NCBI GenBank assembly: GCA_028583405.1
Contig: CM053255.1
Coordinates: forward strand, 33,886,611-33,950,610
DNA from: Pogonophryne albipinna
Lineage: Eukaryota > Chordata > Actinopteri > Perciformes > Artedidraconidae
DNA: 64,000 nt
Direction of reading: 5' to 3'
Below the pieces are notes generated by a model that worked only from the letters and a program-made list of their open reading frames with translations, had not been told where the DNA came from and did no database searches. The position numbers and the translations under genes were made by a program. This document shows, in pieces, positions 13,371-24,323 of the stretch (the first letter of the stretch is position 1; every line of letters begins with the position of its first letter).

Positions 13371-14152
13371 CACAGACAGGCTAATGAAGGGCTGCTTCTC
13401 TCTCTGCTCTCTACCCCCACGCCTTTCCTTCCTCCATCCCTCCCTCACTGCTCTCCACAAGTTTAGATTGTGGTCTGATAGTGTCTTGCTCTAAGGATAA
13501 TGACATTTAAAGACCTGACCTGACTGTTTCAGTTTGCAGCAGCTGAGATGCAAAGAGCGATTTTGTCTGTCTATTGTTACTCTGCTAATACAGCTGATGT
13601 ATCATCATTTTGTCATGCCTCTACATGCCACTTCTACCCCTGATTTTCAGTTCCCTACAACAACTTTTGCTTTGATTAAACTAGTCTGTAGAAAAATGTG
13701 CATTTCCTGATACCAAAGTGAATATGCTTTGTTCCCAGACAAACAAAATTGTCAGCCTCTGCCAGCAGGCGTGTACTTTTTGTCGATTTTCCAATATCAG
13801 TTGGTTTAAGAAGGAAAATACATACTTTTTATTAATCCCCAATGGGGAAATGAATTGTTCCACTCCATCATGTTTACACACATTACACACACTGACACAC
13901 AAACAGAACCACAGACTGAGCCACCAAACATATTATTATTATTATGATTATATATTAATATGGCATATTTATGTGAATGACTCGTATCGGGACATTACTG
14001 ATACTGCTGTGTATGTATAGGGTGGCTCTGTACTGCAGAACGGCTGAAAAAAAAGCAATATTGCCATCTTCTTATGCATCAATAGCTTTCACATATGAGC
14101 GTGACTGAAGTGCATCATAATGTTAAAATTAAGAAATGCATGACGATGTTAA
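13368..14152. other. Unassigned intronic sequence
   Basis: No exon or recognised element. Short open frames on both strands look random. Confidence 0.4.
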
Positions 14153-14172
14153 AACCATAGACTGTATATATA

Positions 14173-15741
14173 CAGTGGGGCAAAAAAGTATTTAGTCAGC
14201 CACCAATTGTGCAAGTTCTCCCACTTAAAAAGATGAGAGAGGCCTGTAATTTTCATCCTAAGTATACCTCAACTATGAGAGACAAAATGAGAAAGAAAAT
14301 CACATTGTCTGATTTTTAAAGAATTTATTTGCAAATTATGGTGGAAAATAAGTATTTGGTCAATAACAAAAGTTCATCTCAATACTTTGTTATATACCCT
14401 TTGTTGGCAATGACAGAGGTCAAACGTTTTCTGTAAGTCTTCACAAGGTTTTCACACACTGTTGCTGGTATTTTGGCCCATTCCTCCATGCAGATCTCCT
14501 TTTAGAGGAGTGATGTTTTGGGGCTGTCGCTGGGCAACACGGACTTTCAACTCCCTCCAAAGATTTTCTATGGGGTTGAGATCTGGAGACTGGCTAGGCC
14601 ACTCCAGTACCTTGAAATACTTCTTACGAAGCCACTCCTTCGTTGCCCGGGCGGTGTGTTTGGGATCATTGTAATGCTGAAAGACCCAGCCACGTTTCAT
14701 CTTCAATGCCCTTGCTGATGGAAGGAGGTTGTCACTCAAAATCTCACGATACATGGCCCCATTCATTCTTTCCTTTACACGGATCAGTCGTCCTGGTCCC
14801 TTTGCAGAAAAACAGCCCCAAAGCATGATGTTGCCACCCCCATGTTTCACAGTAGGTATGGTGTTCTTTGGATGCAACTCAGCATTCTTTCTCCTCCAAA
14901 CACGTCTAGTTGAGTTTTTACCAAAAATGTCTATTTGGTTTCATCTGACCATATGACATTCTCCCAATCCTCTTCTGGATCATCTAAATGTTCTCTAGCA
15001 AACTTCAGACGGGCCTGGACATGTACTGGCTTAAACAGGGGGACACGTCTGGCACTGCAGGATTTGAGTCCCTGGCGGCGTAGTGTGTTACTGATGGTAG
15101 CCTTTGTTACTTTGGTCCCAGCTCTCTGCAGGTCATTGACTATCCCCCCGTGTGGTTGTGATCATTTTGACCCCACGGGGTGAGATCTTGCGTGGAGCCC
15201 CAGATCGAGGGAGATTATCAGTGGTCTTGTATGTCTTCCATTTTCTAATAATTGCTCCCACAGTTGCTTTCTTCACACCAAGCTGCTTACCTATTGCAGA
15301 TTCAGTCTTCCCAGCCTGGTGCAGGTCTACAATTTTGTTTCTGGTGTCCTTTGACAGCTCTTTGGTCTTGGCCATAGTGGAGTTTGGAGTGTGACTGTTT
15401 GAGGTTGTGGACAGGTGTCTTTTATACTGATAACGAGTTCAAAGAGGTGCCATTAATACAGTTAACAAGTGGAGGACAGAGGAGGCTCTTAAAGAAGAAG
15501 TTGCAGGTCTGTGAGAGCCAGAAATCGTGTTTGTTTGTAGGTGACCAAATACTTATTTTACCGAGGAATTTACCAATTAATTCATAAAAAATCCGACAAT
15601 GTGATTTCCTGGATTATTTCCCCCCATTCTGTCTCTCATAGTTGAAGTGTACCTAGGATGAAAATTACAGGCCTCTCTCATCTTTTTAAGTGGGAGAACT
15701 TGCACAATTGGTGGCTGACTAAATACTTTTTTGCCCCACTG
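14173..15741 (-). mobile_element. Tc1-like element, inactive copy 1
   Basis: Begins CAGTGGGGCAAAAAAGTA and ends in its complement at 15741, between TA dinucleotides (14171-14172 and 15742-15743), the Tc1/mariner target. The long inverted repeats continue for over 100 bp, through CCACCAATTGTGCAAGTTCT. It is 1569 bp long. Copy 2 lies at 29218-30637 in the opposite orientation. Confidence 0.95.
14379..15375 (-). pseudogene. Tc1-like transposase, broken
   Basis: The N-terminal helix-turn-helix part reads from [20 protein letters not shown] through KLGVKK-type and GAPRKI motifs (15375-15133), then shifts frame. The catalytic half is readable at 14877-14452 from [15 protein letters not shown], with [11 protein letters not shown] and DLNPIENLW. 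In active Tc1 transposases the residue after QH is the second catalytic Asp of the DD34E triad; here it is Tyr. A further frameshift alters the C-terminus after NITPLK. The copy is therefore inactivated at least three ways. Confidence 0.92.
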
Positions 15742-16233
15742 TAAATGGACGTAGTGTCCGTGACGTCACCCATAGGATTCTGCAGAGTTGCCGAGAAGCC
15801 CTTAGTAGGCGGAGTCGGCCACTAACGGCTTGACCGCAACGTCAGAGTCTAATCCCACCTGCTCCAAATAAGGGCAAAGAGGCGGAGCCTGCTGCCTCCG
15901 AACTGGAAGTAAACAGAGCTAGCTCAGGCTAAGAAGCTAAGCGAACATGAAATACATGCATACCAAGTTACTGCTAACAGTGTAGTTCCCCTATATAAAC
16001 GTTACATTCATAATCAAATGAGACAATCTGCAAGAGAATTAGCTATATTTTGTTATTCTTAATGCTTGTCATTCACACGTTAAGAAAAGAAGTACCGATA
16101 CATAGCAGAACAATTGTGGCGATGTTCAGCTTAATAAGCCTTGTTCAACATAATTTATTTAGCTAATACTACAGCAGGTGAACCAAGTCTGTGTTTCGTT
16201 GCATTCCTTGATCTCCAGTTATAACGACGGATT

Positions 16234-16325
16234 CCACCGCCGGACCTAACGGAGCCGCAGTGGGCTAGCTCCGGGACGCCGGCTGGAGCTAGCCCCCTGC
16301 GGCTCCGTTAGCTCCGGCGGCCACC
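16234..16325. repeat. Long near-perfect hairpin
   Basis: The left arm, including AACGGAGCCGCAG and GGGCTAGCTCC, pairs with the right arm GGAGCTAGCCCC, CTGCGGCTCCGTT across a loop of about ten bases. Arms are near 38 bp with a few mismatches and are GC-rich in AT-rich surroundings. Confidence 0.8.
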
Positions 16326-17080
16326 ACTGGGATAATTGGGTCCCCTATTAACATTTGCTCCCGTTTAGCATTATGGGCGTCATAGCCATAGACTATACAA
16401 GTCTTACCCAAGGCTGAATCATAAACTAAAATGTATATGTATGCATAAAGGGTTACGTCCTTAGCTGGCTAATAAGTAACAAGCTAAGCTACCAAGCACA
16501 CAAACACCTGCGGACGGGGTTAACATGTATAATATTATCATTTTAGACTTCTTGGAAGTTCGGTTAGTACATTCAAGCGCACAGCACGACATTTTAATTG
16601 TCTGGTATTTGTAACAATATTCCCTAAAAGGCACAATCACCACGAACACGGCTAAAGCTAAAGGGTCAAGTACAGTACTATGACTAACTAACGTTGTAGC
16701 CTCTATGGTTGTAGCCTAACAGAGTGGACAAGTTGCTGTTAGCTGACAGTGAGGCATGTACATGTCCATCAAAGTGACCACGCCCTAATTTATGCAAACA
16801 CTTTAAGACCTAATATAAATAAAAGGGTCGTGTTAGAAAACAATTCACTCACAGATTCATAATCATGAAGGTGGAATCTAACTATATCGATTATAATATT
16901 TATTGCATCCATGGGTAGAAACATGTTTTTTTCTGCTGTAAAGTTCGACATTGGGGGTCTATGGAAATTGCTCCTTTCTGCAGCCAATCCCTAGCGGCCC
17001 ATGTATGAACTGCAGTGTGTGGCACTTCCGTATTGGCGTCCCGGCTGTTCCCCAGAGTTTGCCGCTTGGTTAAAACCCAT

Positions 17081-17634
17081 TATTGGTCTAGGCTGTGTTT
17101 TTTGTCAACTGTGGCCAAAATGATTTCATGATACCAGAAATGTAGGCAATACCAGTACAATTCCACAATTCAGGGTACCCCAGCTGAAAACAATATTTAT
17201 TACAATATTTATGTATTATTGCTGTATACATCGTCTCCTTTCAACAACTGTAAAGTTAAATACATTTCTTGCCAAAAACTACATTTAACAAGACTACATT
17301 TGAACCCATCATGGTGACGTGATGTTTTCAGAACTTTGCAATGACATGGTACTGAAGCATAGGTTCTTCTTGCGAAATCACTTTTCCCAGTCTTATTTGT
17401 TCTTAATGTGAACTCGGGTATCTCATAACCATTTCAAGTAAAGTAGAATAAAACAGTTGCCTTTTACGCACTTTTCATAATGTGCAAGTTAACGAAGCAT
17501 AATGTCCATTTCCATTGTTTAATTTGAGTGATTCAACAATTTAATCCTGCTTTTTTTTTTTGGCAAACGATTAAATGATTACTATAGAAAATAATTTCAT
17601 AGATTATTTTCAAAAGAAAATCAGAAGTAGTGAT
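17081..17634. other. Unassigned AT-rich intronic sequence
   Basis: Nothing recognisable. It adjoins the 3' LTR without a primer-binding site, so it is outside the retroelement. Confidence 0.4.
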
Positions 17635-18036
17635 TGTGGGGGAAACTTCTGAAGCAATTGGAGTCAGGACTCAGAGAGACACGAGGAGAGCTGGAGCTTT
17701 GATGCCAAACACTGACGGTTTATTTGGAGCTTCGGCCGGAGAATTCACAAGACATATCACGGGTCACGGTTTGACCACGCGGTGGAGATGCCACAATCAA
17801 TTCTGAAGAACTCTACCCCAGACCCATGTAGCTAGTTCAGAGAGAATCATCAACATTGAGCATAATAACAAGATAGAATCATAACACCTCTACCAGCTGA
17901 CGCCAACAGGCAGGAACAGGGAGACAAAACACTGAGAGCACAGCAACCAAGGTTACAGGTGCGTGTGCTCAGTCAGGACAGTTTGAACTGATAAACTGGG
18001 TCAAAGTTATGGGCCTTGGAAATTATTCCCCCAACA
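17635..18036 (-). mobile_element. LTR, probable 3' LTR of a retroelement on the - strand
   Basis: Read on the - strand it begins TGTTGGGGGAA and ends TTCCCCCACA, so it has TG...CA ends with short inverted repeats. AATAAA lies at 17724-17719, placing R-U5 at the low-coordinate end. A purine run (AAAAAGAGAGAAA, 18051-18038 on the - strand) sits immediately upstream as a polypurine tract, so this is a 3' LTR. The R/U5 half matches 29051-29213 at roughly 96 percent. No gag or pol frame is recognisable nearby. Confidence 0.75.
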
Positions 18037-19432
18037 GTTTCTCTCTTTTTGTCAATTTTGATAATCTAAAACCTTAGTCTAATAATATTTTGTTCAGTAC
18101 TTAAATCAATGGGAATCTTCAGATTTGAGTGTGGACTTACACAACATCAATTACATCAATAACAATCACATTAAGAACAACATAATAAGATTGAAACATT
18201 CAATCACAATGATTGAGACAGCCAATCATAATAGAAAAATCATCTCTCGTCAGTGTTTGGAGCATTATCAAAAGCATAATAATGAACACATATAAAATCA
18301 CGGATACATAACAGCAAAAACATTTATTTTAAACTAATATGTTTTAACATTTAACCATGAGTTAATCTCCTTTATCAAACTATAAAATCAAAACCAGCTT
18401 GCAGCTTAACGATTTACTTCAAGGCAATCACTAGTCAAAAGCATTTAAAACTCAGGATCATAAGGGATCCAGTTAAGGTATAAGATCAGGATCATAAGGG
18501 ATCCAGTTAAGGTATAAGATCAGGATCATAAGGGATCCAGTTAAGGTATAAGATCAGGATCATAAGGGATCCAGTTAAGGTATAAAATCAGGGTCATAAG
18601 GGATCCAGTTAAGGTATAAAATCAGGGTCATAAGGGATCCAGTTAAGGTATAAGATCAGGGTCATAAGGGATCCAGTTAAGGTATAAGATCAGGGTCATA
18701 AGGGATCCAGTTAAGGTATAAAATTCACACTGGTGATTTGATCAATCTGTAATCTGCAAAATTGCAGTGTCTTCAATTCAGGATTATATTTATATTAAAT
18801 CAAAAGACTATGGCATAATAACAGAATTACATTACTTAAACTATCAATCCTTATGTCATTTCAAAATCTGAAGGGAAAAGTTAAACAATTCTCAAAATAT
18901 TTAACAATCTGAAAAGGAAAAGTTAGGCAAATATTCAAAGACTTTTGTAAAAACCTGGAAAGGAAGGATTATACGTTCTTAAAACTTTAATTCATACATT
19001 TGTAAATGCTACCACTGATCTGTACCAAATTAACTCAATGCATTATTCTTATTAGCCATACTTACCTGAACATCTATTTATGGTACTTGGAAAGGGTTCT
19101 TCTGTGTTTATCTAATGTTGAATATAGAATATACATTTCTTTAAATTATACTTCTCTAATTTGAGGATCAAATATGCTACATAATTGTTATATGAATTAT
19201 CATACACATTTGTTTTGGGCCAACACTGAAAATAATCCAGTACTTGAAACATCATTGTAGGTCTGTCTGTGCATGGGTAATACATTAAAGAGTAGTGTTG
19301 TTAAGCCTGATTGCTGGATGACTAAGGATATTAACATTATCTGTTATAATGGTAGAAATATCTTATTATTCAATACCTTATAATCTGAAAATATAAAAAA
19401 AAATTGTTTAGTGTGAAAGTGTAATCTGATCT
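18037..19432 (-). other. Probable 3' internal region of the LTR element, with a tandem array
   Basis: It starts with the polypurine tract next to the LTR and is AT-rich. No coding domain is visible. The 34-bp array at 18454-18725 lies within it. Confidence 0.4.
18454..18725. repeat. 34-bp tandem repeat, 8 copies
   Basis: Unit AGGATCATAAGGGATCCAGT followed by TAAGGTATAAGATC, repeated eight times at exactly 34-bp spacing. Variants are limited to A/G changes in GATCATAA and in TATAAGATC. Units abut without spacers. Confidence 0.97.
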
Positions 19433-19936
19433 CAGGGCTCGACATTATAAATGATCCGCTGGCCCGGAAGCACTATTTAGACACCCCGGGCCAGCATAAC
19501 GTACTTTCCACTTGCCCGCACGGGCCACTAAAAATATTGTTTAAAAAAAAATGTTTCCTGTGGTATTGGTATTTTGACTAGCAATTTTGTTAAATTGTTT
19601 AGTTTATTAACGCTACAACATAGCGTTCCGTGAGTCGGTTGTCGTTGTTGGGTGAAAAGCAAACAGCTGTTTGCTGAGCGCAGCGAGAGCAGGCTCCCGT
19701 GAGCGGGAGCGCGCTCCTTCACTACAGAGTATCGCGCCACCTAACCATTCGCCAAAATGTTTTTAATACCAGCGGTAACCGGCCAAGCGCCGTGCAAAAA
19801 ACAATCTTCAAATAAAAGAAAGTCACCGGAGGAGTTAAAAGGAGAGTGACAGGGAGTATGAGAAGAAGAGGGAGAGAAAGTTTCAGCCAGCTTGATCGAT
19901 GGAGTTGGCTTCTATAGAGTGGTGCAGTGACGCGTC

Positions 19937-22014
19937 TTAAAACCCTTTTATAATCTATCGATTAGATTTATGATTCGAAAATTATAAAAGTAGGGTAGAC
20001 ATGGCAAGGCAAGGCAAGTTTATTGATATAGCACCTTTCAACACAAGGCAATTCAAAGTGCTTTACAAAAAACGAAAGACATTAAGAAAATGGCATTTAA
20101 AATCAGTCATTAAAAAGAAAAGATAATAAAAGAAACATTAAAAGAAAAAATACATGGATAAAAGTTACAGTGCAGTCTAAGATGTGAATAGTTCAATTAA
20201 AAGCAGCGGCAAAAAGAAAAGTCTTTAGTCTGGATTTAAAAGTAGTCAGAGTTGCAGCGGACCTGCAGTTTTCTGGGAGTTTGTTCCAGATATTTGGAGC
20301 ATAATAACGGAACGTTGCTTTTCCATGTTTAGTTCTGACTCTGGGGACAGAAAGCTGACCAGTCCCTGAAGACCTGAGAAATCTGGATGGTTCATAATTT
20401 AGCAGTAGGTCAGAAATGTATTTTGGGCCTAAACCATTCAAAGCTTTATAAACCAGCAGCAGTATTTTGAAATCTATTCTTTGACACACAGGAAGCCAGT
20501 GTAAAGACTTCAGAACAGGAGTGATGTGATCCACTTTCTTAGTGTTAGTAAGGACTCGAGCAGCAGCGTTCTGAATTAGCTGCAGCTTTCTAATAGATTT
20601 TTTAGTGAGACCTGTAAAGACACCATTACAGTAGTCCAGTCTACTGAAGATAAAAGCATGGACAAGTTTTTCCAAATCCTGCTTTGACATTAGTCTTTTA
20701 ATCCTAGATATATTCTTTAGGTAATAGTAAGCTGATTTAGTAACTGTTTTAATGTGACTGTTGAAACTCAGGTCAGAGTCCATGACTACACCTAGATTTC
20801 TGGCTTTATCTGTTGTTTTGAAAATTGCAGACTGAAGCTCAGCGCTAACTTTTATACGTTCTGCCTGGGCTCCAAAAACCATTACCTCAGTTTTATCTTT
20901 GTTTAATTGGAGAAAGTTCTGACACATCCAGTCATTGATTTGTTCAATGCACTTACTCAGTGTTTGAATTGGAGCATAGTCTCCTGGTGAAATTGTTATG
21001 TAAATGTGTGTGTCATCCGCATAGCTATGGTAACTTATTTTGTTGTTTTTCATTATCTGAGCCAGTGGTAGCATGTAGATGTTAAAGAGAAGAGGCCCCA
21101 AGATGGAGCCTTGAGGTACCCCACATGTCATATTTGTCAACTCAGATGTGTATTTACCTATAGAAACAAAGTTTTTTCTGTCCTTTAAGTAGGATTCAAA
21201 GCAATTTAGAACTGTTTCCGAAAGTCCCACCCAGTTTTCTTGTCGGTCGAGTAATATGTTGTGGTCAACAGTGTCAAACGCAGCACTGAGATCTAATAAT
21301 ACTAACACTGAAGTTCTGCCACTGTCTGTGTTTAAGTGGATGTCATTGAAGACCTTTACAAGAGCAGTCTCAGTGCTGTGGTTTGGACGAAAGCCTGACT
21401 GGAACACATCCAAACAACTATTTAAATGCAAGAAATTACTCAACTGTTGAAAAACAACTTTTTCAATGATTTTACCTAGAAATGGCAGGTTTGATATGGA
21501 CCTGTAATTGTTCATTACTGAAGCATCTAGATTATTCTTTTTTAAGAGCGGTTTAATGACTGCAGTTTTCAGGGCCTGTGGAAAAATACCTGAGTGAAGA
21601 GATTTGTTTACTATATGAAGTAGATCTGAGGCCATGCAACGAAAAACATCTTTGAAAAATCCTGTTGGAATAATATCAAGGCAGCAGGAGGAGGATTTCA
21701 GAAGTTGAATAATGTCCTCTAGGTTTTTATCATTAATCTGATGGAATTGTGTCATGGTGTTTGAATTGATATTAGGTGGACATAGGGACAACACATTTGC
21801 TGTACCTGATGCAGAGGCACTGACTGCTTGTCTGATTTTCTGAATTTTGTCAGTGAAGACAAATGTGGATATTATCCGGCTGAACAAAACGTGCATTTAT
21901 CAAACAGGTTTGTTTTCCACAGACCTTATTTCCAGCTATTTTCCAAAATCCTGTGGAGAAATCCCATTGCTTTTTGTCGAGGGAACCAGCAGCTTACTTC
22001 CTTTACTTACTTTA
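19937..22014 (-). mobile_element. L2-type LINE, 5'-truncated
   Basis: The 3' end on the - strand (20001-20070) is the conserved fish L2-like tail, GGCAAGGCAAGTTTATTGAT and the AGTGCTTTAC block. TGACGCGTC occurs on both sides (19928-19936 and 22015-22023), a likely 9-bp target duplication. That leaves about 60 bp of extra sequence between the tail and the duplication. The open frame lacks the endonuclease. Confidence 0.7.
20193..21896 (-). CDS. LINE reverse transcriptase (L2-type), endonuclease missing
   Basis: 567 residues open, with the full reverse-transcriptase palm: YRSISNLPFLGKIIEKVV near residue 130, FQSGFRPNHSTETALVKV near 165, LLDLSAAFDTVDHNILLDR near 200, CGVPQGSILGPLLFNIY near 258, and the catalytic YADD box (SYADDTHIYI) near 290. 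After the palm come HLGWLP-type blocks (LKSLHWLPVCQRIDFKILLL) and a C-terminal TTFKSRLKTFLF segment usual for L2/CR1-group LINEs. All visible catalytic residues are intact. The N-terminal apurinic endonuclease is absent, so it cannot move on its own. The first Met is where the truncated frame opens. Confidence 0.88.
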   Translation of the reverse strand: MHVLFSRIISTFVFTDKIQKIRQAVSASASGTANVLSLCPPNINSNTMTQFHQINDKNLEDIIQLLKSSSCCLDIIPTGFFKDVFRCMASDLLHIVNKSLHSGIFPQALKTAVIKPLLKKNNLDASVMNNYRSISNLPFLGKIIEKVVFQQLSNFLHLNSCLDVFQSGFRPNHSTETALVKVFNDIHLNTDSGRTSVLVLLDLSAAFDTVDHNILLDRQENWVGLSETVLNCFESYLKDRKNFVSIGKYTSELTNMTCGVPQGSILGPLLFNIYMLPLAQIMKNNKISYHSYADDTHIYITISPGDYAPIQTLSKCIEQINDWMCQNFLQLNKDKTEVMVFGAQAERIKVSAELQSAIFKTTDKARNLGVVMDSDLSFNSHIKTVTKSAYYYLKNISRIKRLMSKQDLEKLVHAFIFSRLDYCNGVFTGLTKKSIRKLQLIQNAAARVLTNTKKVDHITPVLKSLHWLPVCQRIDFKILLLVYKALNGLGPKYISDLLLNYEPSRFLRSSGTGQLSVPRVRTKHGKATFRYYAPNIWNKLPENCRSAATLTTFKSRLKTFLFAAAFN

Positions 22015-22336
22015 TGACGCGTCACTGACCACAATATCATTATTTTAATAAACCAAATATGAACAATTGAGGAAAATGAGGAAGAACTGATTGTTCAAAT
22101 GTTGTAGTACAAGTAGTAATGTAGTTAGTGCATAAATTACTATTGCAACAAATGTGTTAATTTTCTTCATTATTAGTCGATTTTTTTTGGACGAATGCTC
22201 CGGGCCAGTGGTTACAATGGTGGGGCCAGTGATAATACAATTACACCGGCCCGGAGAGCCTGTGGCATTTTACCCTTAATGTCTACCCCTGGATCTGACA
22301 AAATATATTAATCACCACTATTTAACACATAGTAAT

Positions 22337-23188
22337 TAGGGATGCACGATATTGTTTTTTTGAAACCGATACCGATAACTTCCTGCTTCTCAAGACCGAT
22401 ACCGATAACCGATAATAATATAATATGTATATATATTATATGTACCTGTAGTTTTTGCACACCTGGTGGTAAAAAAAAGACTAGTAGTGAGCAAATGACA
22501 TGAGCATTACTACTATGAACAAAACAAAGCCAAGAACAGTTTTGACTCTTCAAAGTGACCATATTTATTTTCCCAAATAAAGTTCTTGCCTTTTTCAAAA
22601 GCCTCGTCGATAGGTAAAAGCCCCGGTGCCTTTGCAGCTGGCTTTGGATTCGCCGCTAGTTTAGCAGCGCAGGCGTCTTCGTACGCTTTTAACACACCAT
22701 CGTAGCGATGGCGATGTTTCAGGTGACTAATCAGGTTGGAAGTATTATAGCTCGTTGCCTTTTTCCCTCCTCGTGGAACTTCTGCATTGCATTTGTTAAT
22801 ACAAATAGCAAGCAAACTATCTAACCCTGAAACTTTGAAATAGTCCCATACTACCGACGACATGTTTGTTTACTGTCCTGGCTTCACGGCCGCACACCAT
22901 TTACGTCACAGCCAGGCATGAGTTAGGGAGCGCTGGATTTGTGAAAAACTCCCCTCTTCCTAAACCACTAATACCACAGTACTGGCAAAACGGGAGGAGC
23001 CGAGTGAAAAACAAGCGCCCCTCATCCCAATCCACCCACACCGCAGTATTTTTTTGTTTTTTTTTACCCAAAAAATATATTGTATATTATCGGGGCTATT
23101 AATACTTTTATCGGGTTTATCGGGATGACGTCATAATTCCTAATATCGGACCGGTAATTATCGGGCCGATAATTATCGTGCACCACTA
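22337..23188 (-). mobile_element. hAT element keeping a BED-finger exon, copy 1
   Basis: Left TAGGGATGCACGATATTG, right ATTATCGTGCACCACTA. Flanked by ATAGTAAT (22329-22336) and ATAATAAT (23189-23196), an 8-bp duplication with one change. It is 852 bp long. Near-identical to 33430-34258. Confidence 0.9.
22513..22863 (-). CDS. BED-type zinc-finger exon of a hAT transposase
   Basis: 116 residues: MSSVVWDYFKVSG, then NKCNAEVPRGGKKATSYNTS and NLISHLKHRHRYD. The W-x-Y/F-F start, Cys pair and H-x4-H end are those of a BED finger, the DNA-binding N-terminus of hAT transposases (ZBED family). The rest of the frame is a low-complexity Ala/Lys/Pro linker and then non-homologous sequence to the stop. 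No RNase H-like catalytic core follows, so this element cannot transpose itself. It could be an exon of a formerly spliced transposase. Confidence 0.8.
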   Translation of the reverse strand: MSSVVWDYFKVSGLDSLLAICINKCNAEVPRGGKKATSYNTSNLISHLKHRHRYDGVLKAYEDACAAKLAANPKPAAKAPGLLPIDEAFEKGKNFIWENKYGHFEESKLFLALFCS

Positions 23189-23330
23189 ATAATAATACAT
23201 TTGATTTATATAGCACACTTTAAAGACAAACGTCATCTCAAGGTGCTTCACAAAGCTATAAGTAAAAAGATATCTAAAGGAGCATATTGGATCAAATATG
23301 GCAATATAAAAAATAAAAGGTTAAGAGCAC
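23189..23330 (-). mobile_element. LINE 3' tail fragment
   Basis: TTTGATTTATATAGCAC followed by CTCAAGGTGCTTCACAAAG is the conserved 3' tail of a fish LINE on the - strand. It adjoins the hAT; no reverse-transcriptase sequence is attached. Confidence 0.5.
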
Positions 23331-23420
23331 ATGTCTGGTCATTGTAAATATAGAAACAATCATTAATTGTACATCTGTAAACATCTGGTCATTCAATTAG
23401 AGTTTAGATTGAGATTAGAG

Positions 23421-24315
23421 CAGTGGTTCTCAACTGGTGGGTCGCGGACCCATTTCGAATGAAAAAAATGTATAACATTTTTTTTGTTTGAAAAAGTCAC
23501 TTTTATTTTTGAAAGCCCAATTTTCTAACGCTGCGCATGCAGTAGGCGTTGGACTGGAAATGCCGGAGAACATAAACGGTTTTGAAAACGTAGTGATCAT
23601 CTTCTCAATAAAAGCTGATGTTTTTTCGAGTCTTCTGGCCAATCAGAATCAAGATAACGGCAGAATAACTAACTGCGGTAGAACTACTCTTTATACATCC
23701 ATGGGTACATATTTAGATAAAAATGAACACGTAATGAAATACGACCCTCGGTTTGATGATTGACAGGTCACAGAACAATGGGGGCCATGCTCTTTGCTCT
23801 TCTCTCTGTGAGGAGCAGCAAGTTCAGCTTCAGAACAAAGTGAAAAACAAACAATGGCATAAAATATTATTAATATGTCAGGTAGTAATACATTTATTTA
23901 TTTTCTTCTCAGAGTGTACCAGAATGCATATTTAAATGTTAGAATTTCTAAAAATCTCCTGGACCCCCTGCTGGGGTTGGGTTTTCAGCATGTCACGTTT
24001 TTCACGTAGGCCTATGGTGAATTTGCAGGATTGTCTCCAAGTGTGCCTTTTTATTGAATAAGTCAAGTGTGCCTTTTTTTGTTATACAGTTCAACTTCGA
24101 TTCTAGAAACTTAATGACCATCAGATTAAACTTTCTTTAAAAGCATACTTTAGTTCTGTGAAGGGATGTAAGGATATATGCACTGTACTTCACTTTAATT
24201 ACAATTGTATGCTGATTTTTTGTTGAATAGTTTGGAGCGGTTCAAAATTGTGGGTCGCGATTTATTGACGAAGGAAAAAAGTGGGTCCCGAGGCCTGACC
24301 AGTTGAGAACCACTG
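23421..24315. mobile_element. hAT element with CAGTGGTTCTCAAC termini
   Basis: Left CAGTGGTTCTCAACTGGTGG, right CCAGTTGAGAACCACTG. A perfect 8-bp duplication, GATTAGAG, flanks it (23413-23420 and 24316-24323). The termini resemble those of the Charlie/MER5 group of hAT elements. It is 895 bp long. The GGGTCGCG motif is repeated in the subterminal regions. No convincing transposase frame is seen. Confidence 0.92.
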
Positions 24316-24323
24316 GATTAGAG

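Larger units (their letters stand above)
14153..17080. repeat. Interspersed repeat interrupted by a Tc1 element
   Basis: The sequence CCATAGACTGTATATA before the Tc1 and AAATGGACGTAGTGTCCGTG after it read as one continuous repeat, a type I recognise as common in teleosts (it runs on into GACGTCACCCATAGG). The right boundary is not certain. It contains a long hairpin at 16234-16325. The class is unknown to me, and no coding region is visible. Confidence 0.5.
19433..22291. mobile_element. DNA element B: CAG...CTG termini, interrupted by an L2 LINE
   Basis: Left end CAGGGCTCGACATTATAA, right end CTTAATGTCTACCCCTG (inverted). GATCT flanks both sides (19428-19432 and 22292-22296). Subterminal CTGGCCCG and CGGGCCAG motifs are paired at both ends. 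The same termini occur at 53802-55110 (element C), 49714 (element F) and, as a fragment, 26425-26612. An L2-type LINE fills the middle. No transposase is visible. Confidence 0.65.

Noticed and set aside
18454..18725. CRISPR-like array of 34-bp repeats
   Set aside because: The units abut with no spacers, no cas genes exist, and the host is a vertebrate.
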